Source of the DNA: Corynebacterium sp.
Lineage (GTDB): Bacteria > Actinomycetota > Actinomycetes > Mycobacteriales > Mycobacteriaceae
Direction of reading: 5' to 3'
Assembly (NCBI RefSeq): GCF_030532965.1
Contig: NZ_JAUNKC010000012.1
Location: forward strand, 1 to 64,000
Length of the DNA: 64,000 nt
A model generated the notes under the pieces. It saw nothing but the letters and a program-made list of their open reading frames with translations, did not search any database and had not been told where the DNA came from. This document shows, piece after piece, positions 9,168 through 20,000 of this stretch. Both the position numbers and the translations under genes were made by a program. Within the stretch, counting starts at the first letter, position 1, and the number at the start of each line of letters is the position of its first letter.

Positions 9168-10229
9168 ATGCGCAGCCGGTGGGAAGAGCTCTTCCAGATG
9201 GATTGTGAGCTTGCTGCGTTGGGGTGGAAGGATGCGACCGTGGAAAGGGCAGCGGTCTTGCCCCTAGGGTCGGAAGAATTCCGGCAGAAGGTCGCGTCTA
9301 TCATGTATTTTCGTGATGATTGTCCCGATGGTTTTCTTAGCGACGACCACAACGTGTTATTCATCTATGGTTTACGATCGGGAAAAGAACAATCCTTGTT
9401 GCGGTATCGCAGATATGACGGCCCGCCTGAAATTGTAAAAGGCATCGTTTCCCGCTGCGACCCCCTCCATATTGAACGTTTTGTCCTTAACTCGCGTTAC
9501 GGACATGGTGATTTTTCTCTTCCGTTCAGCAATGCGGATATTGCGGCAATCATGCTCGTTAGTGACCCAGATCTAGGACTTGAAATACCGCGTTCCCAGG
9601 AGTATCTCCACGGGTGGGTGTCAGTTGCAGCGAAGGTCATTGCAAATCTTGACAGGATTGGGAATCCAGATAACCTCACCCTGCCCACTCGTGAAGAACT
9701 TATGCCGCGCCTGCAAGAACATATAGCTGTAGTTCTAGAACAAAACTTTCCCCTGTGGGAGGCGCTGGGCTACCTCTTGATCCACATGAGTAATGCGGGG
9801 CTTTTTGACCGAAGTAGGCTCATCGAGCTTTTCCTTAACAGCATCGAACATGCACCACGGGTTTTTCCGCGCCGCATCATAGTGCAGTTACTGAAAGATT
9901 ATCTCGCTGTTACTGATGCTGAACTGTATCAACATCGCGCGAAACTGATTCCATACCTAAAACAAGCAGATCTTTTCTACATTAAATCCTTTGGTAGGTG
10001 GCTCATACCGATGCTGGACGATTGTGAACTTACCGCCGTTAGTGCTGGGGCACTTCGTGTGAAAAACGTGAAGAGACAACGCGAGATTCTACAGACACTT
10101 CTTGATCGCGCCGTACCGCCGCGTGAGGTACCCCAGGAACTCACCACAATCATCCGGTCACTGGCCGAATCCCCTGATAGTGAAGTTGCGAAACGCGCAA
10201 AGAATCTTAGCCATGAATGGTTTGGATAA
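9168..10229 (+). CDS. Array paralog 2: N-domain only
   Basis: 353 residues from ATG 9168 (AAGGGG about 7 bases upstream). The whole protein aligns by eye with the first 350 residues of the paralog at 10385: LGWKDATVERAAVLPLGSEE, a central PEIV segment, FPLWEALGYLLIHMSNAGLF, RIIVQLLKDYLAVTDAELYQ and SPDSEVAKRAKNLSHEW. It stops exactly where the linker to the central domain begins in relatives. I see no remnant of the central domain in the 155 bases that follow. It therefore looks like a stable one-domain form or a clean truncation, and it shows that the N-domain is a separable unit. Function unknown. Confidence 0.8.
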   Translation: MRSRWEELFQMDCELAALGWKDATVERAAVLPLGSEEFRQKVASIMYFRDDCPDGFLSDDHNVLFIYGLRSGKEQSLLRYRRYDGPPEIVKGIVSRCDPLHIERFVLNSRYGHGDFSLPFSNADIAAIMLVSDPDLGLEIPRSQEYLHGWVSVAAKVIANLDRIGNPDNLTLPTREELMPRLQEHIAVVLEQNFPLWEALGYLLIHMSNAGLFDRSRLIELFLNSIEHAPRVFPRRIIVQLLKDYLAVTDAELYQHRAKLIPYLKQADLFYIKSFGRWLIPMLDDCELTAVSAGALRVKNVKRQREILQTLLDRAVPPREVPQELTTIIRSLAESPDSEVAKRAKNLSHEWFG

Positions 10230-10384
10230 AACATCAGCATTGCACCTGGTGGGAAACCAAGTATTTCACAGACGACTACACATGAGATTGTGGAGAACCC
10301 GGGTCGTTTTCCACGACTCTAACTACATGTGGGGCGCGGTCCGAACAAAAACCAAATCGTAAGAAAGTAAGGGAAGAAGACACG

Positions 10385-13300
10385 ATGAAATCGCAGAATA
10401 ACCCCAGCGAAAACGACATTTCCCGTATTCACCAAAGCCTCGCCGAGCTTGGGTGGAGCACGGCCACCTGTGAGCAGGCGCTCACCCTCCCGTTGGGGCC
10501 CAAAGAATTGCAGACTAAGGTGCGTGCACTGCTGCGCCCCCCGCTGTCGATCCCAGACGACTTCCTCAACAAGGACAGAAGTATCCGCGTTCTTTACGCT
10601 ATTAGGGCGGCAGAATCCCCAAGGAACATTCTGTGGTCAGGGTTTCATGGTTCCCCAGAAATCTTGGCACAGGCCCTCCACAACCAAGGGGTGGGCTATG
10701 TTCAAAAGGTTGGGAACCACTTCACCTTTGAGCCCGAAAACGAATTTGAGGGATTCTACTATTCGAATTATCGGCTGGGGGTCATCGCCGCAATAAGTGA
10801 CCCTGAGTTCAACTGCCCCATCCCAGACAACCCCGGCTATCTGCGCGCGTGGGGCTTGATGGCCGCCATCAGTGTGGTGAAACTTGATCGTGTGACCAGG
10901 TACTTCGATAATGACGAGCTTTCTGCGGAGCTACTGGAGCCCCGCTTCGATGAGCACTGCCAGAAAGCTATCGAGCTGGATTTACCCCTGTGGGGGCCGT
11001 GGGGCTATATTTTGAGCTTCCAGGTGAATCGGGGGCGGGGTGACCGTGCACAACTGATCGCGCGGCTGCTTACCGCACTGGAAGTGGAACCGAGGACCCA
11101 AGACCGCCGCATCATTACCGAAATCCTCACCAAAGAACTCAAGGTCACCACCGAGGATCTTCTTGCCCACCAAGAAGTGATCGCCCAACTCCTCGGCACA
11201 GCCGACCCAATGTACATCAACGCGTTCGCCGCCCAGCTCATACCCGCAGTGGAAGAATCAAACCTCTTCGACGTAGCACTCGGGGCACTGTATGTGAAAA
11301 CGCTCAAGGGGCAAAAAATTGTGCTTGACGCGTTGGCGAAACGAAACCCACCCAGCCTAGACATTGCCGAATCCTTCGCACCGTCCCTGCAAACCCTCGC
11401 AGACTCCGCCGACACGCAGGTGGCCAAGCGTGCTGCTGACCTGATGGGGAAGTGGGGTCTGGCGGTGGCGTCGACAAGCGAAAAACCAGAAACCAGCATG
11501 TGGCGCGAAACCCCACCACTGTGGGAGGTGCCACGGTTTGAGCCGGGTGAAGGCACACTCGAGTCGGTGATTGCCGCGCTGAAGGACATGCCGACCAGCC
11601 CAGGATCCGGCTTTGTGCCGCGATCGATCACCTACTCTGACCTGAGTGTGGAAATCTTCCTCCACCGCTACCACGAGCTGGCACGCAAAGACGGGCAGGT
11701 GGCAAAACGCGCGATCCAGGGCGCGCCGAGCAACATTCGGGGCGGTATTGTGAAGACACGTGCAGAGCGTTCTGGCATTTCGTGGTGGCAGAACAAGGAT
11801 GGGTCGCCGGTGGTTCACCGCGACGAGGCGGTGCTGCTGTTTGCGCAGGAAATGCCGTGTATCCTGTCCGCCCCATCGTTTGAGAACCTGCGGATCACCC
11901 TCGACGATTTCCTTGACCGCCTCGAACAGTACGATCAGCTGGGTCGCGCAGTTCAGGGGCCGGATCTGGTGCTTGCGCTGCTGCGCCTCGACTTGACTGG
12001 GGCAGATGTGGATGCGGCGAAGCAGCGGCTGAAAAACCTCAACGTCCCTATGAAGAAAAACAGCTTGGGGTCGAAAACACAGCGGGAACCTCAAGGAAAC
12101 GCGGCGGTTGTTGCCTCCATCTACCTGTCTGGCCCATACGTTGAGCCACCTTTGAAATCGGCGAACGGTACATGGTTCCCCCTAAACCTCGATACTCCAC
12201 GTGCCATCAGCTCACTGCACGATCAGCTGCGCAAGGCCGCCATTCATCGCCAGATTGATCCCGCCGCTGTGCCCAACTGGGGTGATGCGGCATGGGTGAA
12301 TCTGTGTTGGTCCCCGACGCTCTCGGTCAACGCGCTGGGGAAAATGGCGGCGCAGGCCGCTAGGCTGTCCCGCCCGTTCGACCCGGGGCTTGCGATGAAT
12401 ATGTTGGCGATTCAGCGTCCTACCCGCCGCGGCGAGCTGGTAGGGGTGCGGGAGGCGTTGTGGCAGGCGTGGGAGCGCGGCCTTCTTCGACCCGGCGTGG
12501 CTGGCCCGCGCTTTCTTGACTGGGAGGTGCACGTCACCAGCTTTAAAGGGGTTGCTGCGACGTGGGAGGAGCTTGCTCGGGACGGTTTGTTGTCCGTGGT
12601 GTGGCCGCTTTTCGACGCCGTTCTCACGTATGCTTTCAAGCGCAGCTCTCCTACGGCTGGGGCAAGTGAAATAGCAGAAGCCATGGCGAGGCTTGCCCCA
12701 CACGTGGTGGCGGCGGTGGATTCGGGAGTGGCTGATAAGTCGGCACTCGAAGCACCTGGTGCACGCGCGTGGGCTGGGAAAACTGGCTCCTCAAAGATGG
12801 TGAAAGCTGCGAAACAGGTGGTGGAAGCTTTAGGTGAGGTAGCTGGTGTACAAGCACAACCCCAGCCAGTGAAGAAGCCTAAGGGTCGGAAAGTATCAAA
12901 TCTTACAGAGTTGTGGGCTCCTGACGAGTCCACCACGGCGGTGTTTCATCCGGAAACAACAATGAAGGTCATAGCTGGTGAAACCCCATCGACGAATAAA
13001 GAATTGTGGACTGAATTTCAGCTTCCAAATTATCCTGACCGATCCTTCATCATCCCAGTTCCGACCATCTTCAACGATGATGTGAGAAAAAATAAGTGGC
13101 AGATATATGAACGTTTAAAAACCCCACACCGTTACAATTTGGGTGACTACAAGCTTATGTACTGGGATGGCACCAAAATGCTCCTTTCAGAACCCTACAA
13201 CACAATCAAGCCCATCGACCCACCCCGCCCGGCTCCGCAACCAGTGATTGTTGCTGCACTTGCAGGTCTTTCCGCAGGTACCGGCGACCAATCCTATTCC

Positions 13301-13690
13301 ACGCACGCATTGCTGCGTGGTCTCATCAAACACAGGAGACTTGGTGTGGCATCCTGCCGACAGGCAGTCAACACTCTTGTGGAATCCGGTGGAGTGTGGA
13401 GCCCCGCCAAAGCGATGTCGATTGTCGACCACATACCCGAATTCCTGCCACAATTGTGGCCGCTAATCACCGACACCATTGCTTTCGCGGCTGCACAGGA
13501 AAAGAAACCGCATTGGCTCAACCGAGTACTCGACACTGCGCTTGAGTACAATGAGATTCTCAAGTACGGCACCGACAACGGCTACATCGCCCCAACATAC
13601 TGGTCGGGGCTGAACAGCATCGCCGATCAACCCAAGGCCAGTGCCGCCCGGACAAAAGCACAGGAACTGAAAACAGCCCTCAACCTTTAA
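10385..13690 (+). CDS. Array paralog 3: three-domain protein
   Basis: 1101 residues, ATG at 10385 after GGGAAGAAG. N-domain 1-365 (LGWSTATCEQALTLPLGPKE; PLWGPWGYIL; KTLKGQKIVLDAL). Central domain from about 373 (TPPLWEVPRFEPGEGTLESV), with MPCILSAPSFENLRITLDDF near 489, a segment MNMLAIQRPTRRGELVGVRE and LLRPGVAGPRFLDW near 700. A C-terminal extension from about 839 opens with LTELWAPDES, has YWDGTKMLLSEP near 925 and WLNRVLDTALEYN near 1043. No catalytic signature, signal peptide or membrane span. The segment 11080-11420 is C-rich compared with the matching G-rich part of paralog 4. Probably first gene of an operon with paralogs 4 and 5. Function unknown; scaffold-like helical repeats are inferred. 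Confidence 0.85.
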   Translation: MKSQNNPSENDISRIHQSLAELGWSTATCEQALTLPLGPKELQTKVRALLRPPLSIPDDFLNKDRSIRVLYAIRAAESPRNILWSGFHGSPEILAQALHNQGVGYVQKVGNHFTFEPENEFEGFYYSNYRLGVIAAISDPEFNCPIPDNPGYLRAWGLMAAISVVKLDRVTRYFDNDELSAELLEPRFDEHCQKAIELDLPLWGPWGYILSFQVNRGRGDRAQLIARLLTALEVEPRTQDRRIITEILTKELKVTTEDLLAHQEVIAQLLGTADPMYINAFAAQLIPAVEESNLFDVALGALYVKTLKGQKIVLDALAKRNPPSLDIAESFAPSLQTLADSADTQVAKRAADLMGKWGLAVASTSEKPETSMWRETPPLWEVPRFEPGEGTLESVIAALKDMPTSPGSGFVPRSITYSDLSVEIFLHRYHELARKDGQVAKRAIQGAPSNIRGGIVKTRAERSGISWWQNKDGSPVVHRDEAVLLFAQEMPCILSAPSFENLRITLDDFLDRLEQYDQLGRAVQGPDLVLALLRLDLTGADVDAAKQRLKNLNVPMKKNSLGSKTQREPQGNAAVVASIYLSGPYVEPPLKSANGTWFPLNLDTPRAISSLHDQLRKAAIHRQIDPAAVPNWGDAAWVNLCWSPTLSVNALGKMAAQAARLSRPFDPGLAMNMLAIQRPTRRGELVGVREALWQAWERGLLRPGVAGPRFLDWEVHVTSFKGVAATWEELARDGLLSVVWPLFDAVLTYAFKRSSPTAGASEIAEAMARLAPHVVAAVDSGVADKSALEAPGARAWAGKTGSSKMVKAAKQVVEALGEVAGVQAQPQPVKKPKGRKVSNLTELWAPDESTTAVFHPETTMKVIAGETPSTNKELWTEFQLPNYPDRSFIIPVPTIFNDDVRKNKWQIYERLKTPHRYNLGDYKLMYWDGTKMLLSEPYNTIKPIDPPRPAPQPVIVAALAGLSAGTGDQSYSTHALLRGLIKHRRLGVASCRQAVNTLVESGGVWSPAKAMSIVDHIPEFLPQLWPLITDTIAFAAAQEKKPHWLNRVLDTALEYNEILKYGTDNGYIAPTYWSGLNSIADQPKASAARTKAQELKTALNL

Positions 13691-13755
13691 AACGGTAGGC
13701 AAGAAAATTATTTGTTTCGCATCTTTTGTTGAGTTTCACACGAGAGAATCATGTA

Positions 13756-16700
13756 ATGGCACACAAAGATTTATCCCATGCGGTTGAACTGTTTCGAGAG
13801 CTTGGTTGGGCGAAGGCTCAGCCGAAAGACACCTCTACGTTATATGCGGGGACTCCCGAGCAGCAGGCAGTGGCGAAACGGGGGTTAACAAGTGGTGACT
13901 GGTACGGGAAAGATTTCAATCGCGCCCGTGAACTTCACGGGATTGACCTTTATATGATGATCCTGTTTGCACTGCGTCTCGGGGTGAAGCCAAGCCGTGT
14001 CATTCGTCTCTTCCGAAACTATGAGGAGAGTACCGATTATCGTCTGATCGCTGAGCTTGTGGCGCTCAATGGGCAGGATTATGCGGAGCGTTTTATTGAG
14101 GAGGCTGTGCGTTTCCGCGAATTTGAAGGCCTGGAGGCAGAATTGGGCAACGAATTTACCGTGTCAGTATTCTTCCTAGTAACGCAGCATTTTCCTGAGC
14201 TGGAAATGCCGGTGGATAGAAATTATCTCGAAGCGTGGGCGTTGTGTACGGCAGTGCAGATGGAAATACCTGGGGCCAAAATGCGGGGACCACGAGAACA
14301 GCTTCCTGCGTGGGAAGAACTGTTGCCCACACTGAATGCTCACCTCGACCAGTGCGCCAGTGCGGGAGTGGAAATGTGGAACGCTCTCGGCAATGTCATT
14401 GTCGAATGTGTTCAGCGTCAACTGCTAAGCCGTAACACAGCTGTGAACTACGCGATTCGTGGGCTGGGTGCTGCTACAAGGCAGGGGCAGAGGCGGCGAA
14501 TGGTGGCCGTTTTGTGTGATGAGCTTGGGGTGAGTGATGAGGAGCTTGTGGCACATTGTCAGGCGCTGGGTGGGGTGTTGTCTGCGGCTGATCCGGTGGT
14601 GGTGTCGGCGTTGGGGTTGCGGCTTATAGGGTGTGTTCCGGTGGAGGAAGTGGGGGATGTTGCTTTACCTATGTTGTATGTGTCCACGTTGAAGGGACAG
14701 CGTGATGTTCTTTCTGCCATTGTTCAACGAGGTGATCTCCCGGAATCAGCACAAATTATTCTTCGACCACGCGTTAGTGAACTTAAGGCGAGTACGGATA
14801 AAAAGGTTGCCGATGCGGCAACTAGGCTCCTTGAGCAGTGGGGTAGTGGGGTGACGGATTCAGGTGGCGAGGAGGGTGAGTTTTATTCGTGGAGTAATCC
14901 GCCTTTAGTGTGGGACCTTCCGCGTTTTCAGCGGATCGACCCCACCTATGATTCACTTATCGAAGCGCTGTCAAGCAGGGATTTTGTGCGGGAAAGCTCC
15001 TATCCGCAACCAATGTGGCTTATCACTACCGAATCGGAACAGTGCTTGGTGGCGTTTAACCAGCTTGCACTGGATGATCCCCCGGCCGCGCAGCAGCTGC
15101 AAACCGTGATAAAAAACTGCGGAATATGGGTGCCGCGCATGCGATCCGATGTGGAAAATTTTTGTTTCGACCCGAGAGACAATTCGCCGCTTGCAAGGAG
15201 GCAGCGGGATTTGGCGTGGGTGCTAGGTTCTGTTCCGTGTCTGGTGTCGGAGCCCAGTTTCGTTGATTTGAGCATTAGTTTTTCTGATCTGTTGGATCGC
15301 TTTGCGGCTTACGATCGTGCGGGGGTAAGTATTCTTTGTTCGGATCTGATGGTTGCGTTGTTGCGGCTTAATCTTGATGATCTTGACGGCCTTGATATTT
15401 CTGCGGCTGTGGAAAAGGCGCGGGCTTATTCCACTCCTGTGATCCATTCTTTTACTCAGCCGGTTGAGCGTACTGCTGGTGAGATTCTTGCCGACTACCT
15501 TGCCGATCCCTACCACGTACCCGCCCTCGTGGAACGGACACTGGTGTCCAAATATGGCGGAATGTATGCCCCCGAAAAAGTTGTGTCACCCCAAAGTCTT
15601 GCGGAATTCCCCCAAGATGTTACCTACGACAGTAACCGCGGTGACCTGAACCCGGCAGCCACCCCACGGTGGGGTGATGCAACGTGGACGAGAATGCGCC
15701 ACTATCCCCAGGCAACCAACAGTGATCAAGGCGTATTGGCCCGCCAAGCCGCGCGAAGCGCCAGCCCACTAGGTCCTGCCACCGCGATCAACCTCATTGG
15801 TTTGTGCCGCCCCACAAAGAAAGGTGGGGTTAGCCTTGCTCATGAGGCACTAGCGGATGCGTGGGCGCGGGGACTTCTGCGGCCAGAAACGCTGGATGTG
15901 CGCTACCTTGATTGGACAGTTGACCCTGCCAAAAATTATTCCGGTATGGCGGACGTTGCCCGAGGTCTTGCCGAAGCTGGAATGCTCGCCTTGGCGTGGG
16001 GCATGTTGGACAACATTTTGGCGCAGTCTGCTAAACCGAGTGGAAAGACCGCTGAAATTGCCGAAATGATGGTGCACCTTGCGCCCAGTGTTGCCCACGC
16101 TATTGCCAACGGTTCAGCACCTTCGTCTAGTGCACAGGTGCCTTCTCTGCGCAGGTTCGCGGAGGCTAAGGGGAATAATAAAACCACCGTGACGGCCCGG
16201 AAGGCGATTAAGCTTCTTCCTGAATTAACCGGTGAGGCAACAGACGAACCATGTGAGCGTCACCCAGAATCGGCCCTCACGCTGGAGCACTGGGGTGTGG
16301 AAGTTGAGGAAGTGGTGAACGATTCGGTTGATCTTTACCTCACCCACGCCATTTCCAGCCCGAGTGCCGTCACGGTGGGTGTGCGTGATAGTAACCACCC
16401 TAAGTTGACTTTTGAAGTGAGTTTGTGGGATTTCGATTTCTTTCCCAAATACGGCAAATACAAAGTGGAGTCCTACCAAGGGAAAGAATTCAACCACTAC
16501 TACCAGATGCGGTGGGATGGGAACACGTGGCATCTTGAGCCACAAACTGGGCCACGGCCTACTGCTAACGAATGGTTGGATCCGGAACTTCCAGTGTTCT
16601 CTTCGCTGGTGTACATCCTTTTCGGGATGATGCATTCCGGTAGCCGCGCAAAAAATGCCCTCGATGTTGCTACTAAGTTTTTGATCGAGAAGAAAATTAC

Positions 16701-17070
16701 TGCGTCGGCGGTGGCGCACACCGTGAGCACACTGGTGCAGGAGGAACTCTGGGCACCTACCCAAGCGCTAAAATTACTGCACGATAATACACATCTTCCG
16801 GTTTTATGGCCGTTGTTGACTGAAACTGTGGCCAAGGCGGCTGCCGATTATCAGCAGGGACTCAACCCATCCAAGTGGTTGGGCAAAGTGCTTGATGTTA
16901 TCGCTGAGCACGCCCCAGAGCTTGTGGCCGCAACCCACGCAGGGTTTATCGAGGCCACAGCGTGGGGACCCATCGCCGTGATTGCAGAACAGAAGAAGAA
17001 AACTGCGGCAGTGACGAAAGCCCGCGCACTCTGTAAGCAATTTTCCCAAGTAGCACAACACGCGAGGTAG
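13756..17070 (+). CDS. Array paralog 4: three-domain protein
   Basis: 1104 residues from ATG 13756, where relatives begin; CGAGAG lies upstream, and a TTG 30 bases earlier in frame is less likely. N-domain: FRELGWAKAQPKDTSTLYAG, LFALRLGVKPSRVIRLF, KGQRDVLSAIV. Central domain from about 381 (LVWDLPRFQRIDPTYDSLIE), VPCLVSEPSFVDLSISFSD near 494, INLIGLCRPTKKGG and LLRPETLDVRYLDW near 707. C-terminal extension from about 841 with RWDGNTWHLEP near 918 and KWLGKVLDVIAEHAPEL near the end. It starts 65 bases after paralog 3 and ends 2 bases before the start of paralog 5, so co-transcription is likely. The stretch 14520-14720 is strikingly G-rich. Function unknown. Confidence 0.85.
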   Translation: MAHKDLSHAVELFRELGWAKAQPKDTSTLYAGTPEQQAVAKRGLTSGDWYGKDFNRARELHGIDLYMMILFALRLGVKPSRVIRLFRNYEESTDYRLIAELVALNGQDYAERFIEEAVRFREFEGLEAELGNEFTVSVFFLVTQHFPELEMPVDRNYLEAWALCTAVQMEIPGAKMRGPREQLPAWEELLPTLNAHLDQCASAGVEMWNALGNVIVECVQRQLLSRNTAVNYAIRGLGAATRQGQRRRMVAVLCDELGVSDEELVAHCQALGGVLSAADPVVVSALGLRLIGCVPVEEVGDVALPMLYVSTLKGQRDVLSAIVQRGDLPESAQIILRPRVSELKASTDKKVADAATRLLEQWGSGVTDSGGEEGEFYSWSNPPLVWDLPRFQRIDPTYDSLIEALSSRDFVRESSYPQPMWLITTESEQCLVAFNQLALDDPPAAQQLQTVIKNCGIWVPRMRSDVENFCFDPRDNSPLARRQRDLAWVLGSVPCLVSEPSFVDLSISFSDLLDRFAAYDRAGVSILCSDLMVALLRLNLDDLDGLDISAAVEKARAYSTPVIHSFTQPVERTAGEILADYLADPYHVPALVERTLVSKYGGMYAPEKVVSPQSLAEFPQDVTYDSNRGDLNPAATPRWGDATWTRMRHYPQATNSDQGVLARQAARSASPLGPATAINLIGLCRPTKKGGVSLAHEALADAWARGLLRPETLDVRYLDWTVDPAKNYSGMADVARGLAEAGMLALAWGMLDNILAQSAKPSGKTAEIAEMMVHLAPSVAHAIANGSAPSSSAQVPSLRRFAEAKGNNKTTVTARKAIKLLPELTGEATDEPCERHPESALTLEHWGVEVEEVVNDSVDLYLTHAISSPSAVTVGVRDSNHPKLTFEVSLWDFDFFPKYGKYKVESYQGKEFNHYYQMRWDGNTWHLEPQTGPRPTANEWLDPELPVFSSLVYILFGMMHSGSRAKNALDVATKFLIEKKITASAVAHTVSTLVQEELWAPTQALKLLHDNTHLPVLWPLLTETVAKAAADYQQGLNPSKWLGKVLDVIAEHAPELVAATHAGFIEATAWGPIAVIAEQKKKTAAVTKARALCKQFSQVAQHAR

Positions 17071-17072
17071 TA

Positions 17073-20000
17073 GTGAGCACTTCTAGTCGTATCCAGCAAG
17101 CTGTTGAAATCCTCTATGAGCTGGGGTGGTTAGGTTCGCAATCCACCCCAGAGAAACTCAGAGTGTCTGAGCTGGAGTTAGGCACACCCGCACAGCAGGA
17201 GACAGTTGTTGAGGCGCTGTCCAATCCACGCTGGCCGCAAAAACTCAGCCACTACCTTAAAATACCCGAGCGGGAAATCTATGGCCGCGCCGAAACCACC
17301 TTCCTGCAATTTTTCGCTATCCGCGCTGGGGCTCAGGCACAAGATGTGGATAAGTGGCCCACTGTTTCGGATGAAGAAACACTCGCTGAGTTGGTGGAAA
17401 AACGCGGTGAAAAGTTTGTGTGTGATTTTCTCCGTCTCGTGAACTATGAGCGAACGGTCGACGAATTGCAGTATCCCACCCGTTACGCCGTTGCCTCGGT
17501 GCTGTTGGTCCATTCTGGTGCGACGATACCCGATAATCCCACCTACCTGAATAATTGGGCGTTGACGGTCTTGCCGCTTATTGCACCAGATGCTGTGAAA
17601 GATTTTCCGGTTGCAGCGCATCTGGCGATCACGAAGAAAAATGCGCTGGCTCGCCTTCCTGAGCACATTGCCTGCGGTGTGAAGTACCCAGTTTTGGTGT
17701 GGGGTGCGTGGGGAAAACTCCTTGTCGAGGCCGAAAAACACGCCATGGTGGATCGTGGCGTGGCGCTGGATGCTGTGGTGCGGGCACTCGATGTGGCGCA
17801 GAAGCGATCCCAGATCAAGCGGTGTATGAGCTTACTAGTGGATGATCTTGCTATCACCGATGAGGAACTTCTCGCTCGCACTGATGTGCTGGTTCCCCTC
17901 TTGGCACGCGGGGATTCGTTGTGCGTGACTAGTTTTGCGCCCCGTCTGATTGCGGCCGTCCCTAGCGACGGGCTGGCTGAGGTGGCGCTTGCAGCCAGCT
18001 ATGTGTCCACGATGACGGGGCAGCGGAAGGTTTTTCAGGCCCTTGTTAAACGCGGCGAACTCCCGCCACAGTTGCGTGATCGTGTTGAGGAGTGCGCGGG
18101 TTCTCCTGACACCCAACTTGCTGGTTACGCGCGAAAGCTTCTCGGCGGTGGTACATCACGCCCTGACACCACGGAGTATTTTCCGTGGCTTCCTACCCCT
18201 TCCCTGTGGGAGGTTCCTGCCTGTGAGCTGGGTGAAGTCACCGTGGACAGTGTGGCGGAGACTTTCCGGGTGGCGGATGCGGATGAGGATTGTGTAGATA
18301 TTTCGCGCGAGCGTTTCCTCGCGCTGCTTGTGCAGCTTGCCGCGCAGGATGTGGAGCAGGCGCGTCGCGCGGTTGCTGGTGGTACGAGAACCCGTGTGGG
18401 GCGGTGGTCGAAGAATCGCCTTGAGCGTTGGGGCAGGGCTAGTCGCACGGAGTCGTTACCGGTGGTGCGGGAACTTGCGGTTTTGCCCCAGTTGGGGCGG
18501 GTTCCGTGTCTGCTTTCGCAACCGTCGCGGGTTGATTTGAGCATTACGTTTCCTGATCTTCGTGCTCGTCTAGCCCTGTATGATGCGCAGGGTGTGGCTG
18601 TGCTTGAGCCTGATCTTGTGCTTGCTCTCACGCGCCTTGACCCGGCGACCATTCCGCCTAAACCGCAGGTGGAGTGTTCGTGCCCTATTCTTCTTGATAC
18701 TGGAGCGAAGCACGGTAAAACGGCTGGTCAGGTGGTTGAGGCGTATTGTCTAGACCCATTCGTTGAGCCGGATCTTGCTCAGCCGACGTCGCTTGCAGGG
18801 TTTCCTGTGCGGTTGCACACGCTCGCGCCGATTCCTTATGGGGTGTTTCCGCACTGGTCGCCCGATATTTTTCTCACGCCGTCTGGTTCTGCGCTTAGTC
18901 ACCGTGCCGCGCAGCAGCTTGCGTGTAGCGGCGTTCCGCTGGGTCCTCGCGCGTCGATGGCTGTACTGGTTTCTTCACCTGATGCGGCGCGTGTGGCGTG
19001 GTCGCGTGGTCTGTTGCGCCCGGGTGTCCCTGATCCCGCGGCGTGCCCACGGCCACGTGGGTTGGCGCAGTCGTTGTCAGAGTTGGCGAGGGAGGGGTTG
19101 TTGGCGCTGGTCTGGCCGCTTTTCGACGCCGTCATCGGCGTTAGCCTGAACGCGAAAGGTTCACCTCGTGATCTGGTGGACATTGTCCACGCCATGTCTA
19201 CTTTCGCCCCTAGCGTCATCCGAGCGGTTAAAGAAAAATCGGCACCCGAGTCCGCCTGTGAGCTTCCTTACCTGAGACAACTAGCCGCCCGCCCAGGGAA
19301 GTCGGCAGCGAAGCAGCAGGCGGGCGCCCTTGTGGCGTTGTTGCCTGAGGTACACCACGAGCCAGAAGCTCAGGGCACCGTTGACTATCAGGATTTTTCC
19401 CACCTGTGGGCTCGTGATTCTTTCTCTGCACCGGCCTGCAGCGATGGCGTAGAGGTGACCGTGACGCCTAGCGGTGACTGTGTGCTGACACTGGGGGAGA
19501 AGCGGTTTCTGGCAGAAGATCCGAGGGCGTTTTTCGCCAACTCGTCGTATTTCATGTGGAAAGTGCGAGATGATTCCTCACACACTGTGTGGTTGGCGTG
19601 GCGCGATGGTGCCATGGTTGTTGCAGATAAGCCGAAGTTTGTGCGCCCTGATCCTGGTTCGATTGTGCCGACCTCCATTGTGGCGTGCCTTGTGGTGGGG
19701 TTGGGAACAAAGGACACCTATGAGGATGCGAGTCGAGTTTTCGACAAAATGCTTAGTGGGAACCATCTTTCAACTGCCAGTATTGATGAAGCAATGGCGA
19801 AGATTGTGGGGTTTTGTGACTATTGGAATCCTACGGTTTTGCTGCGCTTGGTCAAGGCCAAGCGTGAACAGAGTGCTCTTCTGTGGCCGATTCTTAGCCA
19901 CCTCCTCACATATGCAGCCCAGGCTTGTCACCAGCCCAAATGGCTCAATGGGGTGCTTGGCATTATGAGGGAGGATGCGGGATTTTTCCGGTGGGCGCTG

